IMG/VR virus record: IMGVR_UViG_3300025137_000132
Coordinates: 1 to 34,585 of that record
Direction: 5' to 3' (one strand)
From: a virus
Length of the DNA: 34,585 nt
Part shown: positions 6,557-13,215 of the stretch, piece by piece
Layout of the letters: every line of letters begins with the position of its first letter
Numbering within the stretch: position 1 is the stretch's first letter
Program-made: the position numbers and the translations under genes
The notes under the pieces: generated by a model
What the model was told of the DNA's origin: nothing
The model's database searches: none
The model's input: the letters and a program-made list of their open reading frames with translations, nothing else

Positions 6557-6623
6557 GTGGAGGTGGAGGGTATCGCACCCTCGTCCTGCCCGTCATTCGA
6601 TTTGTATCATCAAACTATGATTC

Positions 6624-6654
6624 TATTTATACCAGATTACTCTTCAATTGTCAA
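6624..6654 (-). promoter_or_regulatory. Dual early/late promoter of the tmRNA
   Basis: The minus strand has consensus TTGACA (6654-6649), exactly 17 bases, then TATAAATA (6631-6624). TATAAA serves as a sigma70 -10 and the full octamer is the T4 late element. Transcription would begin near 6618, at the start of the acceptor piece. The -35 lies inside the 3' end of the thermonuclease gene. Confidence 0.8.
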
Positions 6655-7047
6655 GTTTAATTTTGACCTATTTGCAATATGTTCTTCTGCAATCTCATCT
6701 TTTGATTGACCATAATAACGTACTGCATGATGATTGTCAACCAATAACTGATTAATATTGTGTTCACCACCATACCAAATTTCTCCAAGAATACGTCCAT
6801 ACTTACCCTTACCATCTTTGAATGTTTTCAAAGATAGTTCACCAGCATTTGTCCATTTAGTTAGAAATGCAGATGCAGCTTTTCCGTATACTTTTTCTAC
6901 TTTGTCAGAAGTTCGTGATTCTGGCGTATCTATTCCATACATTCGTATACGTTGTTTTTGCATCCAAACACCAAATCCCAAGTCAATATCAACATCAACT
7001 GTGTCTCCATCAACTACCCTAACTAATTTACATTTATACTCATACAT
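6637..7047 (-). CDS. Thermonuclease (SNase-like)
   Basis: A 136-residue staphylococcal-nuclease-fold protein, about the length of the bare SNase domain. Active-site features are visible: VVDGDTVDVDIDLGFG (calcium-binding Asp), RIRMYGIDTPESR (the Arg35 and Glu43 equivalents) and GKYGRILGEIW (the Arg87 equivalent). It hydrolyses DNA or RNA to 3'-phosphate products. There is no signal peptide, so it probably acts in the cytoplasm, perhaps in host nucleic-acid breakdown for nucleotide recycling. It abuts the upstream secreted gene with no gap, and its 3' end hosts the tmRNA promoter. Confidence 0.92.
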   Translation of the reverse strand: MYEYKCKLVRVVDGDTVDVDIDLGFGVWMQKQRIRMYGIDTPESRTSDKVEKVYGKAASAFLTKWTNAGELSLKTFKDGKGKYGRILGEIWYGGEHNINQLLVDNHHAVRYYGQSKDEIAEEHIANRSKLNLTIEE

Positions 7048-7431
7048 TTATTTCTCCCATGTGACTTTTGTTTTATCTGTTGATGGAATATCATTTAATC
7101 TGAAGTTAGAACCACCAGCCACAATACAAACAAGTCCATCAGCAATAAACTCCACAACACTAAAAGTTTTAGTTTCCATATTTACTGCAATTACAACTTG
7201 AGTCCTAATATATTGTTTACCATCTTGTGCTGGTGCAATACCGTCACCAGACATATAAGGTTTTTCCCCAAACTTCTTATCAACTATTGTTAACATTTGT
7301 TCTGAAGACATACAATTAACTGGTTTCTTTGAGTTGTAATTCGGTTCACCTTCTGGTATTCCATTATTATCTGCATATGCATTTGTTGTTAGAACTAGTG
7401 CTAAAACAAATGTGCTAAATATCCGTTTCAT
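7048..7431 (-). CDS. Secreted periplasmic protein, unknown
   Basis: A 127-residue protein with a clear signal peptide (MKRIFSTFVLALVLTTNAYA, predicted cut after AYA). The mature part starts DNNGIPEGEP and has two cysteines (NCMSSEQML and GLVCIVAGG) that could form a disulfide across a small beta-rich domain. I do not recognise a characterised family. It overlaps the upstream small gene by 17 bases and is followed directly by the thermonuclease gene. Export to the host periplasm is well supported; the purpose (envelope remodelling, exclusion or scavenging) is unknown. Confidence 0.75.
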   Translation of the reverse strand: MKRIFSTFVLALVLTTNAYADNNGIPEGEPNYNSKKPVNCMSSEQMLTIVDKKFGEKPYMSGDGIAPAQDGKQYIRTQVVIAVNMETKTFSVVEFIADGLVCIVAGGSNFRLNDIPSTDKTKVTWEK

Positions 7432-7681
7432 TTTCTTTACCTTTTATTATGTTACTTAATGTTTGCATTATTTCTTTATCAACACAATTAATCATTTTAG
7501 GTGGTATTGTTTTTTCATATTTTTCATACGATTTATAGAATAAAATATCTTGATTATCTTGAACATAAGACACACATTGTTCTTTTGAACCAAATTCTAA
7601 AAATGGAATAAACAATGGTGTCTCTGGTTCTCCACCAGAATTAAGCTGCGTTGTCATTACGACTATTATGAACCACTTCAT
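7415..7681 (-). CDS. Small secreted Cys-containing protein
   Basis: An 88-residue protein from the ATG at 7681, where a hydrophobic leader (MKWFIIVVMTTQLNSGG) begins; an ATG 33 bases further upstream adds only a basic stretch. The mature part holds FGSKEQCVSYV and a second cysteine in KMINCVDKEI. The layout matches the small genes at 6087-6311 and 31309-31533, suggesting a family of phage periplasmic miniproteins. It overlaps the exonuclease gene by 41 bases. Its function is unknown. Confidence 0.6.
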   Translation of the reverse strand: MKWFIIVVMTTQLNSGGEPETPLFIPFLEFGSKEQCVSYVQDNQDILFYKSYEKYEKTIPPKMINCVDKEIMQTLSNIIKGKENETDI

Positions 7682-8348
7682 TTTCTTTTTCCCAATGCGT
7701 AGTGAAATCGTCAATCGCTTCTACTAGTAGTGGTAAGTAGTCATGTTTAGTCTTGATAAATTCTTGAACGATTCCATCTTCAGTTACAACTAGAATCACA
7801 ATCTGGTTGATTTCAATTCCAGTTCTCTCTTCAAACATTTCTGCATATGCAGATGCTTGAATGTAATAAGATTCATTCCAATCATCATTTCGTTCTCTTG
7901 TAGAGGTTTTGAAATCAATAATGGAAGGAATACCATTGTATTCACCAATACAATCAACTCTTCCTGCTACCATATATTTATCAGAATATAAACCACACTC
8001 TTGAGACATGATATTGTCTACCTTTTCTTTTAAGTGTGGTTTGATTTGTCCAAATAAAGTATATGGAAGGAAGTTCTTTTTATGAGTTTCATCATCAAAA
8101 TTATTATTGAGAAAGTCTTCGCACATATGGTGTACTTTCGTACCCCTTGCGGCCGCTGTTCTCGCAACATAGTTTGCAACATCATCACCAACTTTCTTTC
8201 TCCACGCCATTAGACCTTCCATCTTACGTCTAGATAGAACAGTAGTAATAGATGGGTAAAGTTTCCCATCTGGAGTTTCGTAGAAACGCTTGCGATTAAC
8301 AGTTTTAGTAGAGAGTTCTGTAATCTCTATTGGGTTGTGTGTAAACAT
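7641..8348 (-). CDS. PD-(D/E)XK exonuclease (RecB/Cas4-like)
   Basis: A 235-residue nuclease of the PD-(D/E)XK superfamily. The motifs run in order: PSITTVLSR near residue 33, RGTKVHHMCEDFL (motif I-type His), VAGRVDCIGEYNGIPSIIDF followed by KTSTR (catalytic Asp and the D-x-K pair), and YIQASAYAEMFEE (the motif IV Gln/Tyr typical of RecB and Cas4 families). Similar proteins are widespread in marine T4-like phages and probably process DNA ends during recombination-dependent replication. There is no CRISPR context. The ATG has AAGGA upstream and a dedicated promoter at 8377-8405. Confidence 0.85.
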   Translation of the reverse strand: MFTHNPIEITELSTKTVNRKRFYETPDGKLYPSITTVLSRRKMEGLMAWRKKVGDDVANYVARTAAARGTKVHHMCEDFLNNNFDDETHKKNFLPYTLFGQIKPHLKEKVDNIMSQECGLYSDKYMVAGRVDCIGEYNGIPSIIDFKTSTRERNDDWNESYYIQASAYAEMFEERTGIEINQIVILVVTEDGIVQEFIKTKHDYLPLLVEAIDDFTTHWEKENEVVHNSRNDNAA

Positions 8349-8376
8349 AATATATCCTTATCATTTAATTATAACC

Positions 8377-8405
8377 ATCATACCATAACTCAACACACTT
8401 GTCAA
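8377..8405 (-). promoter_or_regulatory. Sigma70-like early promoter of the exonuclease
   Basis: The minus strand reads TTGACA, 17 bases, TATGAT. It lies in the short gap between the GH108 stop and the exonuclease ATG. Confidence 0.7.
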
Positions 8406-8409
8406 GTCA

Positions 8410-8937
8410 TTAAATAAGTTTCATTGCAGACTGTGTAGTCTCTGTAACCCTTCTTGTCCAACCTCTACCAAAAGTTTTAAAGTGTTTTAACTTCTCATAA
8501 TACTCTTGTCTATCTGATTGGTATGTTTTGACAACATCTTCAATACCATGTTTATCAACATATGCATCAATCATTTTAAGTGAGTTGGGGCCGATACCAC
8601 CATCAACTGTTGTACCAACAATCTTTTGAATAAATTTAGCAGCTCGTCCAGTTCCAGCATTAACTCCAAAATCGAAAATGCAGAGTGCAAGCGCTGGGTG
8701 AAGTGCATCACCTTTTACTCTATCCCAATATTCAGTTTTATAGATAGGTGCAACATCTGTTACTTCTAATCTTTTCATGTCTTTCGGTCTAAGACCATTC
8801 TTTTTACAGTATGCATCATAAACTTTTTTAGTTACGCCTAAGTTGGTTTCACCGCCTGGGTCGCTGGGATGATTCACATAACCGCCTTCGTGATGCAAAA
8901 TAAGTTCTAAACAATGATTATATTCTTTGTTTATCAT
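8410..8937 (-). CDS. GH108-type endolysin (muramidase)
   Basis: A 175-residue lysozyme-like protein of glycoside hydrolase family 108. The catalytic Glu is in HHEGGYVNHPSDPGGETN (about E17), followed by the family's LGVTKKVYDAY, YKTEYWDRVKGDALHP and FDFGVNAGTGRAAKFIQ segments. A C-terminal region (VDGGIGPNSLKMIDAY) resembles the peptidoglycan-binding part of this family. It cleaves the glycan backbone of peptidoglycan. There is no signal peptide, so release would need a holin. Its ATG overlaps the stop of the upstream 45-residue gene (ATGA). The window also holds a SleB-type hydrolase, giving two wall-degrading enzymes. Confidence 0.92.
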   Translation of the reverse strand: MINKEYNHCLELILHHEGGYVNHPSDPGGETNLGVTKKVYDAYCKKNGLRPKDMKRLEVTDVAPIYKTEYWDRVKGDALHPALALCIFDFGVNAGTGRAAKFIQKIVGTTVDGGIGPNSLKMIDAYVDKHGIEDVVKTYQSDRQEYYEKLKHFKTFGRGWTRRVTETTQSAMKLI

Positions 8938-9071
8938 TTTCCTTGTCCTCTATATTTTTTATAACTACGTCTTTTACTTTTATTCATAGTAGACGTAATT
9001 GGTTTCTTTCCCATTGAAGTACCTTTTGGAATACTCTCATGGGCCGATTGAGTTGAATACATTTTAGCCAT
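8934..9071 (-). CDS. Small basic protein between phoH and endolysin
   Basis: A 45-residue protein: MAKMYSTQSAHESIPKGTSM, then GKKPITSTMNKSKRRSYKKY and RGQGK. It is rich in Ser, Lys and Arg. The start overlaps the phoH stop (TAATG) and the stop overlaps the endolysin start (ATGA), so it is fully embedded in an operon, which argues that it is real. A very similar short basic peptide near phoH occurs in other marine T4-like phages as far as I recall. Its function is unknown; nucleic-acid binding is possible from its charge. Confidence 0.8.
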   Translation of the reverse strand: MAKMYSTQSAHESIPKGTSMGKKPITSTMNKSKRRSYKKYRGQGK

Positions 9072-9775
9072 TATTGTTCAACCCCTTTCTTTGTTTTACT
9101 AATTAAATAACTACGAACTAAACCAGAACGAACAATATCACCAATATTAAATTCCACCGATTTGAACTCTTCCATGTCTGCAATAATATCTAAAAATCTA
9201 GGCATACCATCTTTATCAGAATTTTTAGTTAAATCTGATTGGAAGAAATCACCAGAGAAAATAATTTTACTGTCTTGACCTACACGAGTCATAATTGTAT
9301 CTAACTCATGAAAATTTAAGTTTTGACATTCATCAACTATAATAATTGCATTGTCTAATGTAATACCTCGCAAGTATGATGTTGTTAAAAACATAACAGA
9401 ACCTTGTGCTTTTAGTCTATCATACAACATTAAAAATGCTTGGTCATTTGCTTGTTTGAACATAAACTGTACCATGTTCTGATACGGAATTTGATATAAT
9501 GCTGTCTTATCTTCTTCATCTCCAGGCAAGAAACCAATTTCTCTTGTGGGTACTGCACTACGAATTAGATATACACAATCATATGGTGTAGATGGGTCTA
9601 ATACTTTTTCTAGTGCAAGGTACAAGGAAATAAACGTCTTTCCAGTTCCAGCAGCCCCATGAAGAAATAATTCTTTATTGTCTTTTTTAAATGCCTCAAA
9701 GGCAACTTTTTGATTATCAGTAATTGGTTTGACAGTTACTAAGTCATCAATTTTTACATCTTGTTTTTTTGCCAT
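9071..9775 (-). CDS. phoH: PhoH-like ATPase
   Basis: A 234-residue PhoH-family P-loop protein. Walker A is GAAGTGKT at residues 40-47, Walker B is IIIVDECQN with D148-E149, and a sensor-type SKIIFSGD follows. IRSAVPTREIGFLPGD is the family-typical segment after the P-loop. PhoH is one of the commonest auxiliary genes of marine phages. It is linked to the phosphate regulon in bacteria, with RNA helicase or ribonuclease-associated roles proposed, and its phage role is not settled. It sits in a tightly overlapped operon (1-base overlaps on both sides). Confidence 0.95.
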   Translation of the reverse strand: MAKKQDVKIDDLVTVKPITDNQKVAFEAFKKDNKELFLHGAAGTGKTFISLYLALEKVLDPSTPYDCVYLIRSAVPTREIGFLPGDEEDKTALYQIPYQNMVQFMFKQANDQAFLMLYDRLKAQGSVMFLTTSYLRGITLDNAIIIVDECQNLNFHELDTIMTRVGQDSKIIFSGDFFQSDLTKNSDKDGMPRFLDIIADMEEFKSVEFNIGDIVRSGLVRSYLISKTKKGVEQ

Positions 9776-10074
9776 TAATCAATCACTCCATGTTTCTTTA
9801 ATACTTGTCTAGTTTTTGTACTCTTAATAGATTCTTTACCATATCTATCTGAAACAGAACTGCCTGGGTTTGCTTCTGCAATCCTAGACATATGTTCTTT
9901 CCACCCATTATCATTCTTGACCATATCACCAGTTCCACTATACGACATTGCAAATAGTGACGGTAATTGTTGAATATGGGGGTTATCTTTTAAATACTTT
10001 TCTCTATCACTGATATGAAAGAACTCTTCAAACTCTTCACCAGTTTCATTATTTTTAAAATTATAAGTTGGCAT
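9775..10074 (-). CDS. Conserved marine-phage protein, unknown
   Basis: A 99-residue protein starting MPTYNFKNNETGEEFEEFF, then DREKYLKDNPHIQQ, a middle SYSGTGDMVKNDNGWKEHMS, and a basic C-terminus (IKSTKTRQVLKKHGVID). The opening resembles the first strand of FmdB/zinc-ribbon regulatory proteins, but the cysteines are absent. I chose the ATG at 10074 over a TTG one codon upstream. It overlaps the preceding gene by 14 bases and phoH by 1. Proteins of this shape recur beside phoH in marine T4-like phages; no function is known to me. Confidence 0.75.
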   Translation of the reverse strand: MPTYNFKNNETGEEFEEFFHISDREKYLKDNPHIQQLPSLFAMSYSGTGDMVKNDNGWKEHMSRIAEANPGSSVSDRYGKESIKSTKTRQVLKKHGVID

Positions 10075-10336
10075 CAATTTTCTCTTTTAGTCTATTTATC
10101 TCTTCTCCCAATTCCTTTACACGAACTAGAAGTTGGTGGTTTGCCTTTTGCATTTCTGCAATTTCTTTCATATACATATCTTCTCTTGACATATGAGGTT
10201 TTTCTGTCCAACCGCTCAATGCACCACCAATTTCAGTAATATCATCCATAGGGTCATCCATTTCTTTCTCCTGCCTTAATTTCCAGAGCATCCAATCATA
10301 GTACCGTTCTGGTTCTGGGTCATGTTCATGTACCAT
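10061..10336 (-). CDS. Coiled-coil protein, unknown
   Basis: A 91-residue protein, MVHEHDPEPERYYDWMLWKL at the start. The second half, from about residue 55, is a predicted coiled coil (MKEIAEMQKANHQLLVRVKE, then LGEEINRLKEKI). The ATG at 10336 has GAGGA eight bases upstream; it lies 61 bases inside the end of the previous gene, a long overlap. A later start at Met15 is possible. Its function is unknown. Confidence 0.6.
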   Translation of the reverse strand: MVHEHDPEPERYYDWMLWKLRQEKEMDDPMDDITEIGGALSGWTEKPHMSREDMYMKEIAEMQKANHQLLVRVKELGEEINRLKEKIDANL

Positions 10337-10872
10337 TCTGGTCTTCCTCTTTCTTTCCAAGTTGCAAACCTTCTCTTTGCAACAACATAAAAATTACGAT
10401 ACGCTTGTACAGAATCACCATCTACTTTACATTGTGGAAATTCTTTCATAGCTTGTGGAACAGGCGTACTACCCATTACACTAGATGGTATATTCTTAGG
10501 TGGTTCTCGTAACAACCACCAATTATCTTTTGCACCATGTTCTTTCCCATACCTATATGTATATTCCTCACAAATTAGTTTATAGTAAGTAAACATTAAC
10601 ATATAGTTTTCACGACACATTCGTACCCAGATATTAGTTGGGTGGTTCACATGACCAGCAAGATACAAGTCTCTATTCATCTTTCGGTCTGGGTGTTTCC
10701 ACCGTTTAATCTTTGCACCACTTTTAGTCCTACCATAGTATAATTCACCATCAAGAACCCTATGTGCAGTACACAACATTTGTTTGTACTCTGTAGGCAT
10801 CTTGACAATGTGTTTGTCACAATGGTACTCAATTGACTTAAATGGGTCTTCATCTAGGTAAAAGAAATTCAT
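10276..10872 (-). CDS. Conserved phage protein with CDKH motif
   Basis: A 198-residue protein. Its N-terminus, FFYLDEDPFKSIEYHCDKHI, followed by VKMPTEYKQMLCTAHRVLDG, is a motif I associate with a widespread phage family of unknown function (acidic D-x-D-P, then C-D-K-H-x-V-K-M). Downstream there are HPTNIWVRMCRENY, YTYRYGKEH and a C-terminal RFATWKERGRPEWY. Some relatives carry pyrimidine-dimer-glycosylase-like annotations, which I cannot confirm here. The conserved acidic, Cys and His residues suggest an enzyme or metal site. It overlaps the upstream gene by 4 bases. An intragenic promoter (10950-10978) may drive it. Confidence 0.75.
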   Translation of the reverse strand: MNFFYLDEDPFKSIEYHCDKHIVKMPTEYKQMLCTAHRVLDGELYYGRTKSGAKIKRWKHPDRKMNRDLYLAGHVNHPTNIWVRMCRENYMLMFTYYKLICEEYTYRYGKEHGAKDNWWLLREPPKNIPSSVMGSTPVPQAMKEFPQCKVDGDSVQAYRNFYVVAKRRFATWKERGRPEWYMNMTQNQNGTMIGCSGN

Positions 10873-11123
10873 AATAATTTAATCCTTTGTAGTGTATCCA
10901 ATACTTTTTCTTCATCTGCCCAACCGATTACATCTTCAGTTATTGGTGTACTATAACACAAATCTCCACCAGAGTCAAGTACTGCAATCTCATACAACCC
11001 CAGCTTACCACCATAAGAAGTAGAGTGTTGAACTATAGATGCACCATACCCATTATCAAATTGATATGTGTACCCCCATCCATCATGGACTTTACTTTTC
11101 TTTGCATAACCTCTTAACGTCAT
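10869..11123 (-). CDS. Small conserved phage protein
   Basis: An 84-residue protein, MTLRGYAKKSKVHDGWGYTY, then QFDNGYGASIVQHSTSYGG, GLYEIAVLDSGGDLCYSTP and a helical C-terminus (EEKVLDTLQRIKLL). The beta-rich body with paired Gly-Tyr motifs suggests a small barrel. The ATG at 11123 has GGTGGG upstream and overlaps the SleB-type gene by 4 bases. Its function is unknown. A TTGACT-17-TATAGT promoter lies within the coding sequence. Confidence 0.7.
   Translation of the reverse strand: MTLRGYAKKSKVHDGWGYTYQFDNGYGASIVQHSTSYGGKLGLYEIAVLDSGGDLCYSTPITEDVIGWADEEKVLDTLQRIKLL
10950..10978 (-). promoter_or_regulatory. Intragenic sigma70-like promoter
   Basis: The minus strand reads TTGACT, 17 bases, TATAGT, wholly inside the 10869-11123 coding sequence and about 80 bases before the start of the CDKH-motif gene. 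It has the same hexamers and spacing as the intergenic promoters of this window, though coding constraint makes chance more likely. Confidence 0.5.
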
Positions 11124-11665
11124 TTTTCCCACCTATAAAATATATGGTCTTCAATTTCAATTGTCCTTGTCTTGGTTTTTCTCCAAGCAGGGAATACATA
11201 ATCTGCATGGTAATGTGTTGCACCTTCAGTTATATCAACAACAGTTATGTCACCATAAACTAAATCTGCAGCCATCTCATACAATGCACCATAAGTTGTT
11301 GGTTCATGGGGAGTATCATCCTTACCATCACAGTACCAGCTAAATTGGCAACGGTGACGAATTGGGTAATAATTTCGTTCACTGTCTGGAACATTCTTAC
11401 CTTTAGTTTTCCATGATTCTCTGATAGGGCCTTGATGTACAACTTCACAAATTGTATTTGGATACCTATCATCTTTCACACGATTTAATACAACTAAACT
11501 TACTGCAAGTTGTCCAGCGAGTCCTTGACTACGAGCCTCATGATACATATTATTTGCTAAACAGACTGCTTGTTTATCAAGGTAGTCTGTTGTACCTTTT
11601 AATGTTACACCTACTTCACCAGCGGAAGCAGATATAACAAAGGTTGTTAAAAGTTCTTTAAGCAC
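11120..11665 (-). CDS. SleB-type cell wall hydrolase
   Basis: A 181-residue protein of the cell-wall hydrolase family related to SleB/CwlJ spore lytic enzymes. The core reads CLANNMYHEARSQGLAGQLA (catalytic Glu in YHEAR) and VSLVVLNRVKDDRYPNTICE, then CQFSWYCDG, and ends GATHYHADYVFPAW with IEDHIFYRW. These enzymes cleave peptidoglycan glycan strands. The start is GTG at 11665, giving a weakly hydrophobic leader (MLKELLTTFVISASAGEVG) that might be a signal sequence. It overlaps the upstream gene by 8 bases. Together with the GH108 enzyme it gives a second wall-degrading activity, perhaps virion-borne or for lysis. Confidence 0.88.
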   Translation of the reverse strand: MLKELLTTFVISASAGEVGVTLKGTTDYLDKQAVCLANNMYHEARSQGLAGQLAVSLVVLNRVKDDRYPNTICEVVHQGPIRESWKTKGKNVPDSERNYYPIRHRCQFSWYCDGKDDTPHEPTTYGALYEMAADLVYGDITVVDITEGATHYHADYVFPAWRKTKTRTIEIEDHIFYRWEK

Positions 11666-11930
11666 TTTTTTCTACCATAAATGCATCCAGATATTCTGGA
11701 TTAGATGTTTGTAAAGTATAAACACTACCGAAATACTTTTCAAAAGTTCTCAGTAAATTTATGTAGTCACCAGATTTCATCTCATTCAAGATTCTATCTT
11801 GCATCTCTTTATCAAAGTTACTTTTTTTCATAGTAGCATTTGCATATCCCAGAAGGCAAAATGCATTACCTTCTGAACCATCTAAGTCTATCACAGTAGT
11901 AGATGGTCTACCTTTTGCTTGTACTGTCAT
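11658..11930 (-). CDS. Small phage protein, unknown
   Basis: A 90-residue protein. The N-terminal strand TTVIDLDGSEGNAFCLLGYA is followed by helical segments (FDKEMQDRILNEMKSGDY, LLRTFEKYFGSVYTL) and ends NPEYLDAFMVEKSA. The start overlaps the preceding stop (TAATG), with GAGG upstream. The VIDLDGxxGNAF opening occurs in small phage proteins I have seen in this kind of genome, but no function is known to me. Confidence 0.7.
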   Translation of the reverse strand: MTVQAKGRPSTTVIDLDGSEGNAFCLLGYANATMKKSNFDKEMQDRILNEMKSGDYINLLRTFEKYFGSVYTLQTSNPEYLDAFMVEKSA

Positions 11931-12184
11931 TAAGCAGCCTCCAACATTGAGAAAGGTACATTATAACTTCTACCTTTCATATTAACGATTGCTCTGGTCT
12001 GATTGATTTTCTCAACAATCCCAGGCGTCTTTTTTGTTTTTTGCACAACAAAAACATTTCCACCAACTATGATTGCAGATTTTGCTTTCATAGTTTTGAT
12101 ATCTGATATCATACTCTGTACTTGAGTAAGTTCAGATATTGTTAGACCCATAAGTTGGTCGTTCACTTTTGATAAATTTGACAT
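11930..12184 (-). CDS. Small phage protein, beta-barrel-like C-terminus
   Basis: An 84-residue protein. A helical N-terminal half (LTISELTQVQSMISDIKTMK) leads to an SH3/KOW-like strand series (IIVGGNVFVVQKTKKTPGIV, INQTRAIVNMKGRSYNVPFS). This two-part design recurs in small T4-like phage proteins and suggests nucleic-acid or protein binding. I chose the ATG at 12184 for its AGAGGA ribosome site; a much longer upstream reading has none. It forms an operon with the 12207-12422 gene upstream. Confidence 0.72.
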   Translation of the reverse strand: MSNLSKVNDQLMGLTISELTQVQSMISDIKTMKAKSAIIVGGNVFVVQKTKKTPGIVEKINQTRAIVNMKGRSYNVPFSMLEAA

Positions 12185-12206
12185 GATATAATCCTCTCTT
12201 ATGTCG

Positions 12207-12422
12207 TTAAAATAATTTAGTTCCAACTTCAGCAGCACGTTGTATCTCAAACGCTTCTGCTTGTTCATTGATATGTTGGTCTTGCAATTCTGCATCAACC
12301 ATACCAGTGAATGATTGTGTCAAGTGAAACCACTTGTTCACAAGAAGATTTGCAGCTTTTTGTTTTTCTGCATCTGACATTCTTGCGAGTGACTCGACAA
12401 ATTGTTCTGCTGTAATTTTCAT
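12207..12422 (-). CDS. Small helical phage protein, unknown
   Basis: A 71-residue, mostly helical protein: FVESLARMSDAEKQKAANLL and then KWFHLTQSFTGMVDAELQDQ, ending AAEVGTKLF. The ribosome site is GAGAGG eight bases before the ATG. It is the first gene after the sigma70-like promoter at 12454-12482. Its function is unknown. Confidence 0.7.
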   Translation of the reverse strand: MKITAEQFVESLARMSDAEKQKAANLLVNKWFHLTQSFTGMVDAELQDQHINEQAEAFEIQRAAEVGTKLF

Positions 12423-12453
12423 AATAACCTCTCTTTTTTCATCTTATAGAATC

Positions 12454-12482
12454 ACTATACCATGTTCTGACAACAAAGTCAA
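12454..12482 (-). promoter_or_regulatory. Sigma70-like early promoter
   Basis: The minus strand reads TTGACT, 17 bases, TATAGT. The TGA stop of the 12479-12679 gene is part of the -35 hexamer. It drives the 12422-to-11120 group of small genes and the SleB-type hydrolase. Confidence 0.75.
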
Positions 12483-12679
12483 GTACTTTCTATCATACAA
12501 CCGAAAGTATTTTTCACTACAAAAGTAGTATTTGTACCCTCTGATATTTCATTCAGAACCATTTTTTCTTCCTCTGCATTACCCAAACATTGATGCAAAG
12601 AAACAATCTCTGGTTGTTTGTCTGATTCACACTTTACTATTGCCCAACCGTCTATCGGATTTCCTACATTGTTAAACAT
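12479..12679 (-). CDS. Small phage protein, unknown
   Basis: A 66-residue protein starting MFNNVGNPIDGWAIVKCESD, then IVSLHQCLGNAEEEKMVLNE and a C-terminal TTFVVKNTFGCMIEST. The three cysteines are scattered and form no zinc motif. The ATG overlaps the stop of the zincin-like gene (TAATG) with GGAG upstream. A longer upstream reading is not favoured. Its function is unknown. Confidence 0.65.
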   Translation of the reverse strand: MFNNVGNPIDGWAIVKCESDKQPEIVSLHQCLGNAEEEKMVLNEISEGTNTTFVVKNTFGCMIEST

Positions 12680-13113
12680 TATATTTCTCCACTTTCCCAA
12701 ACTTGTAATGCAAGACCATCTTGCAATCTGTATGCTTCTTTCTCCCAAGGAAGATTGTAGTAAGTAGTTTTTGGGTTTACTTTTCTACCCTTCCAAGTAG
12801 CTGCACCGTACTGAACACATTCGTCAGTCATTTCATTTCTTGCATACTGTTTGACATGAATCATCTCATGACACACTGTGGTTACTAATTCATTGATACC
12901 CATCTTGCTATCAATCTCAATTTCAAAAGTACGGTTATCATCTGTCATTCCACAGAAACCAACTGCACCTTCTTTTTTACTGAATGTTCTAAAAACAACT
13001 TCAATATCAAGTGTTCTAAATCTAGGAAGTAATTCTGCTATCATTTGATGTACAGTAGTAATAGCGATATCTCTTTGATGCTTTTTACCACCTTTTGCAC
13101 TCACAAAATTCAT
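12679..13113 (-). CDS. Zincin-like metallopeptidase (SprT-like)
   Basis: A 144-residue protein with a zincin core: VTTVCHEMIHVKQYARNEM carries HExxH, and a downstream Glu in LPWEKEAYRLQ is a plausible third zinc ligand. This is the shape of short SprT-like or phage metallopeptidase-like proteins. The N-terminal region (HQMIAELLPRFRTLDIEVVF) precedes strands GAVGFCGMTDDNRTFEIEID. Substrate and role are unknown; protein processing or DNA-protein-crosslink repair are options seen in relatives. Start choice: the ATG at 13113 has AGAGAG upstream; an in-frame ATG at 13137 lacks a site. It follows the promoter at 13147-13175. Confidence 0.75.
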   Translation of the reverse strand: MNFVSAKGGKKHQRDIAITTVHQMIAELLPRFRTLDIEVVFRTFSKKEGAVGFCGMTDDNRTFEIEIDSKMGINELVTTVCHEMIHVKQYARNEMTDECVQYGAATWKGRKVNPKTTYYNLPWEKEAYRLQDGLALQVWESGEI

Positions 13114-13146
13114 AGTCTTTTTTCTCTCTTTTTTCATTATATTATC

Positions 13147-13175
13147 ATTCTATACTAAAAATGGAGCAATGTCAA
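13147..13175 (-). promoter_or_regulatory. Sigma70-like early promoter of the zincin gene
   Basis: The minus strand reads consensus TTGACA, 17 bases, TAGAAT. It sits downstream of the small-RNA terminator, so the zincin gene does not depend on read-through from that unit. Confidence 0.65.
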
Positions 13176-13215
13176 GGGTTATTTTTTATCCTTATAAATC
13201 AAGGGTTTACAAGGG

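Larger units (their letters stand above)
6332..6618 (-). ncRNA. ssrA: Circularly permuted (two-piece) tmRNA
   Basis: This is transfer-messenger RNA, which rescues stalled ribosomes and tags the unfinished protein. In minus-strand order the acceptor piece comes first (about 6618-6555), with the conserved GGACG, a 5-bp T stem (6578-6582 with 6566-6570), T loop TGCGATA, acceptor strand CACCTCC, discriminator A and an encoded CCA (6557-6555). A 50-base intervening segment follows (6554-6505), forming a 12-bp hairpin. The coding piece starts GGGGGTG at 6504, continues AAATAGGTTCGAC, and carries the tag reading frame at 6422-6378 (ANDNFAPVDYALAA, then TAA). GGGGGTG and CACCTCC pair over 7 bp with a G.U at the third pair, the alanyl-tRNA synthetase identity element. 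A UGACU/GGUCA stem before the resume codon is a PK1 candidate, and GAACUAU/AUAGUUU can pair between the pieces as P2. An 8-bp hairpin (6334-6363) marks the 3' end. Exact ends are estimates. Confidence 0.93.

Noticed and set aside
6541-6600. A tRNA gene suggested by the T arm and CCA end
   Set aside because: There is no D arm or anticodon arm upstream. The acceptor strand pairs instead with the GGGGGTG about 50 bases downstream, as required for a permuted tmRNA.
6758-7201. Plus-strand 147-codon frame opposite thermonuclease
   Set aside because: It spans two minus-strand genes with clear motifs and has no start signal.
7641-8348. Cas4 in a CRISPR adaptation module
   Set aside because: The RecB/Cas4-like nuclease has no cas neighbours, no CRISPR repeats and lacks the Cas4 iron-sulfur cysteine set; it is a phage exonuclease.
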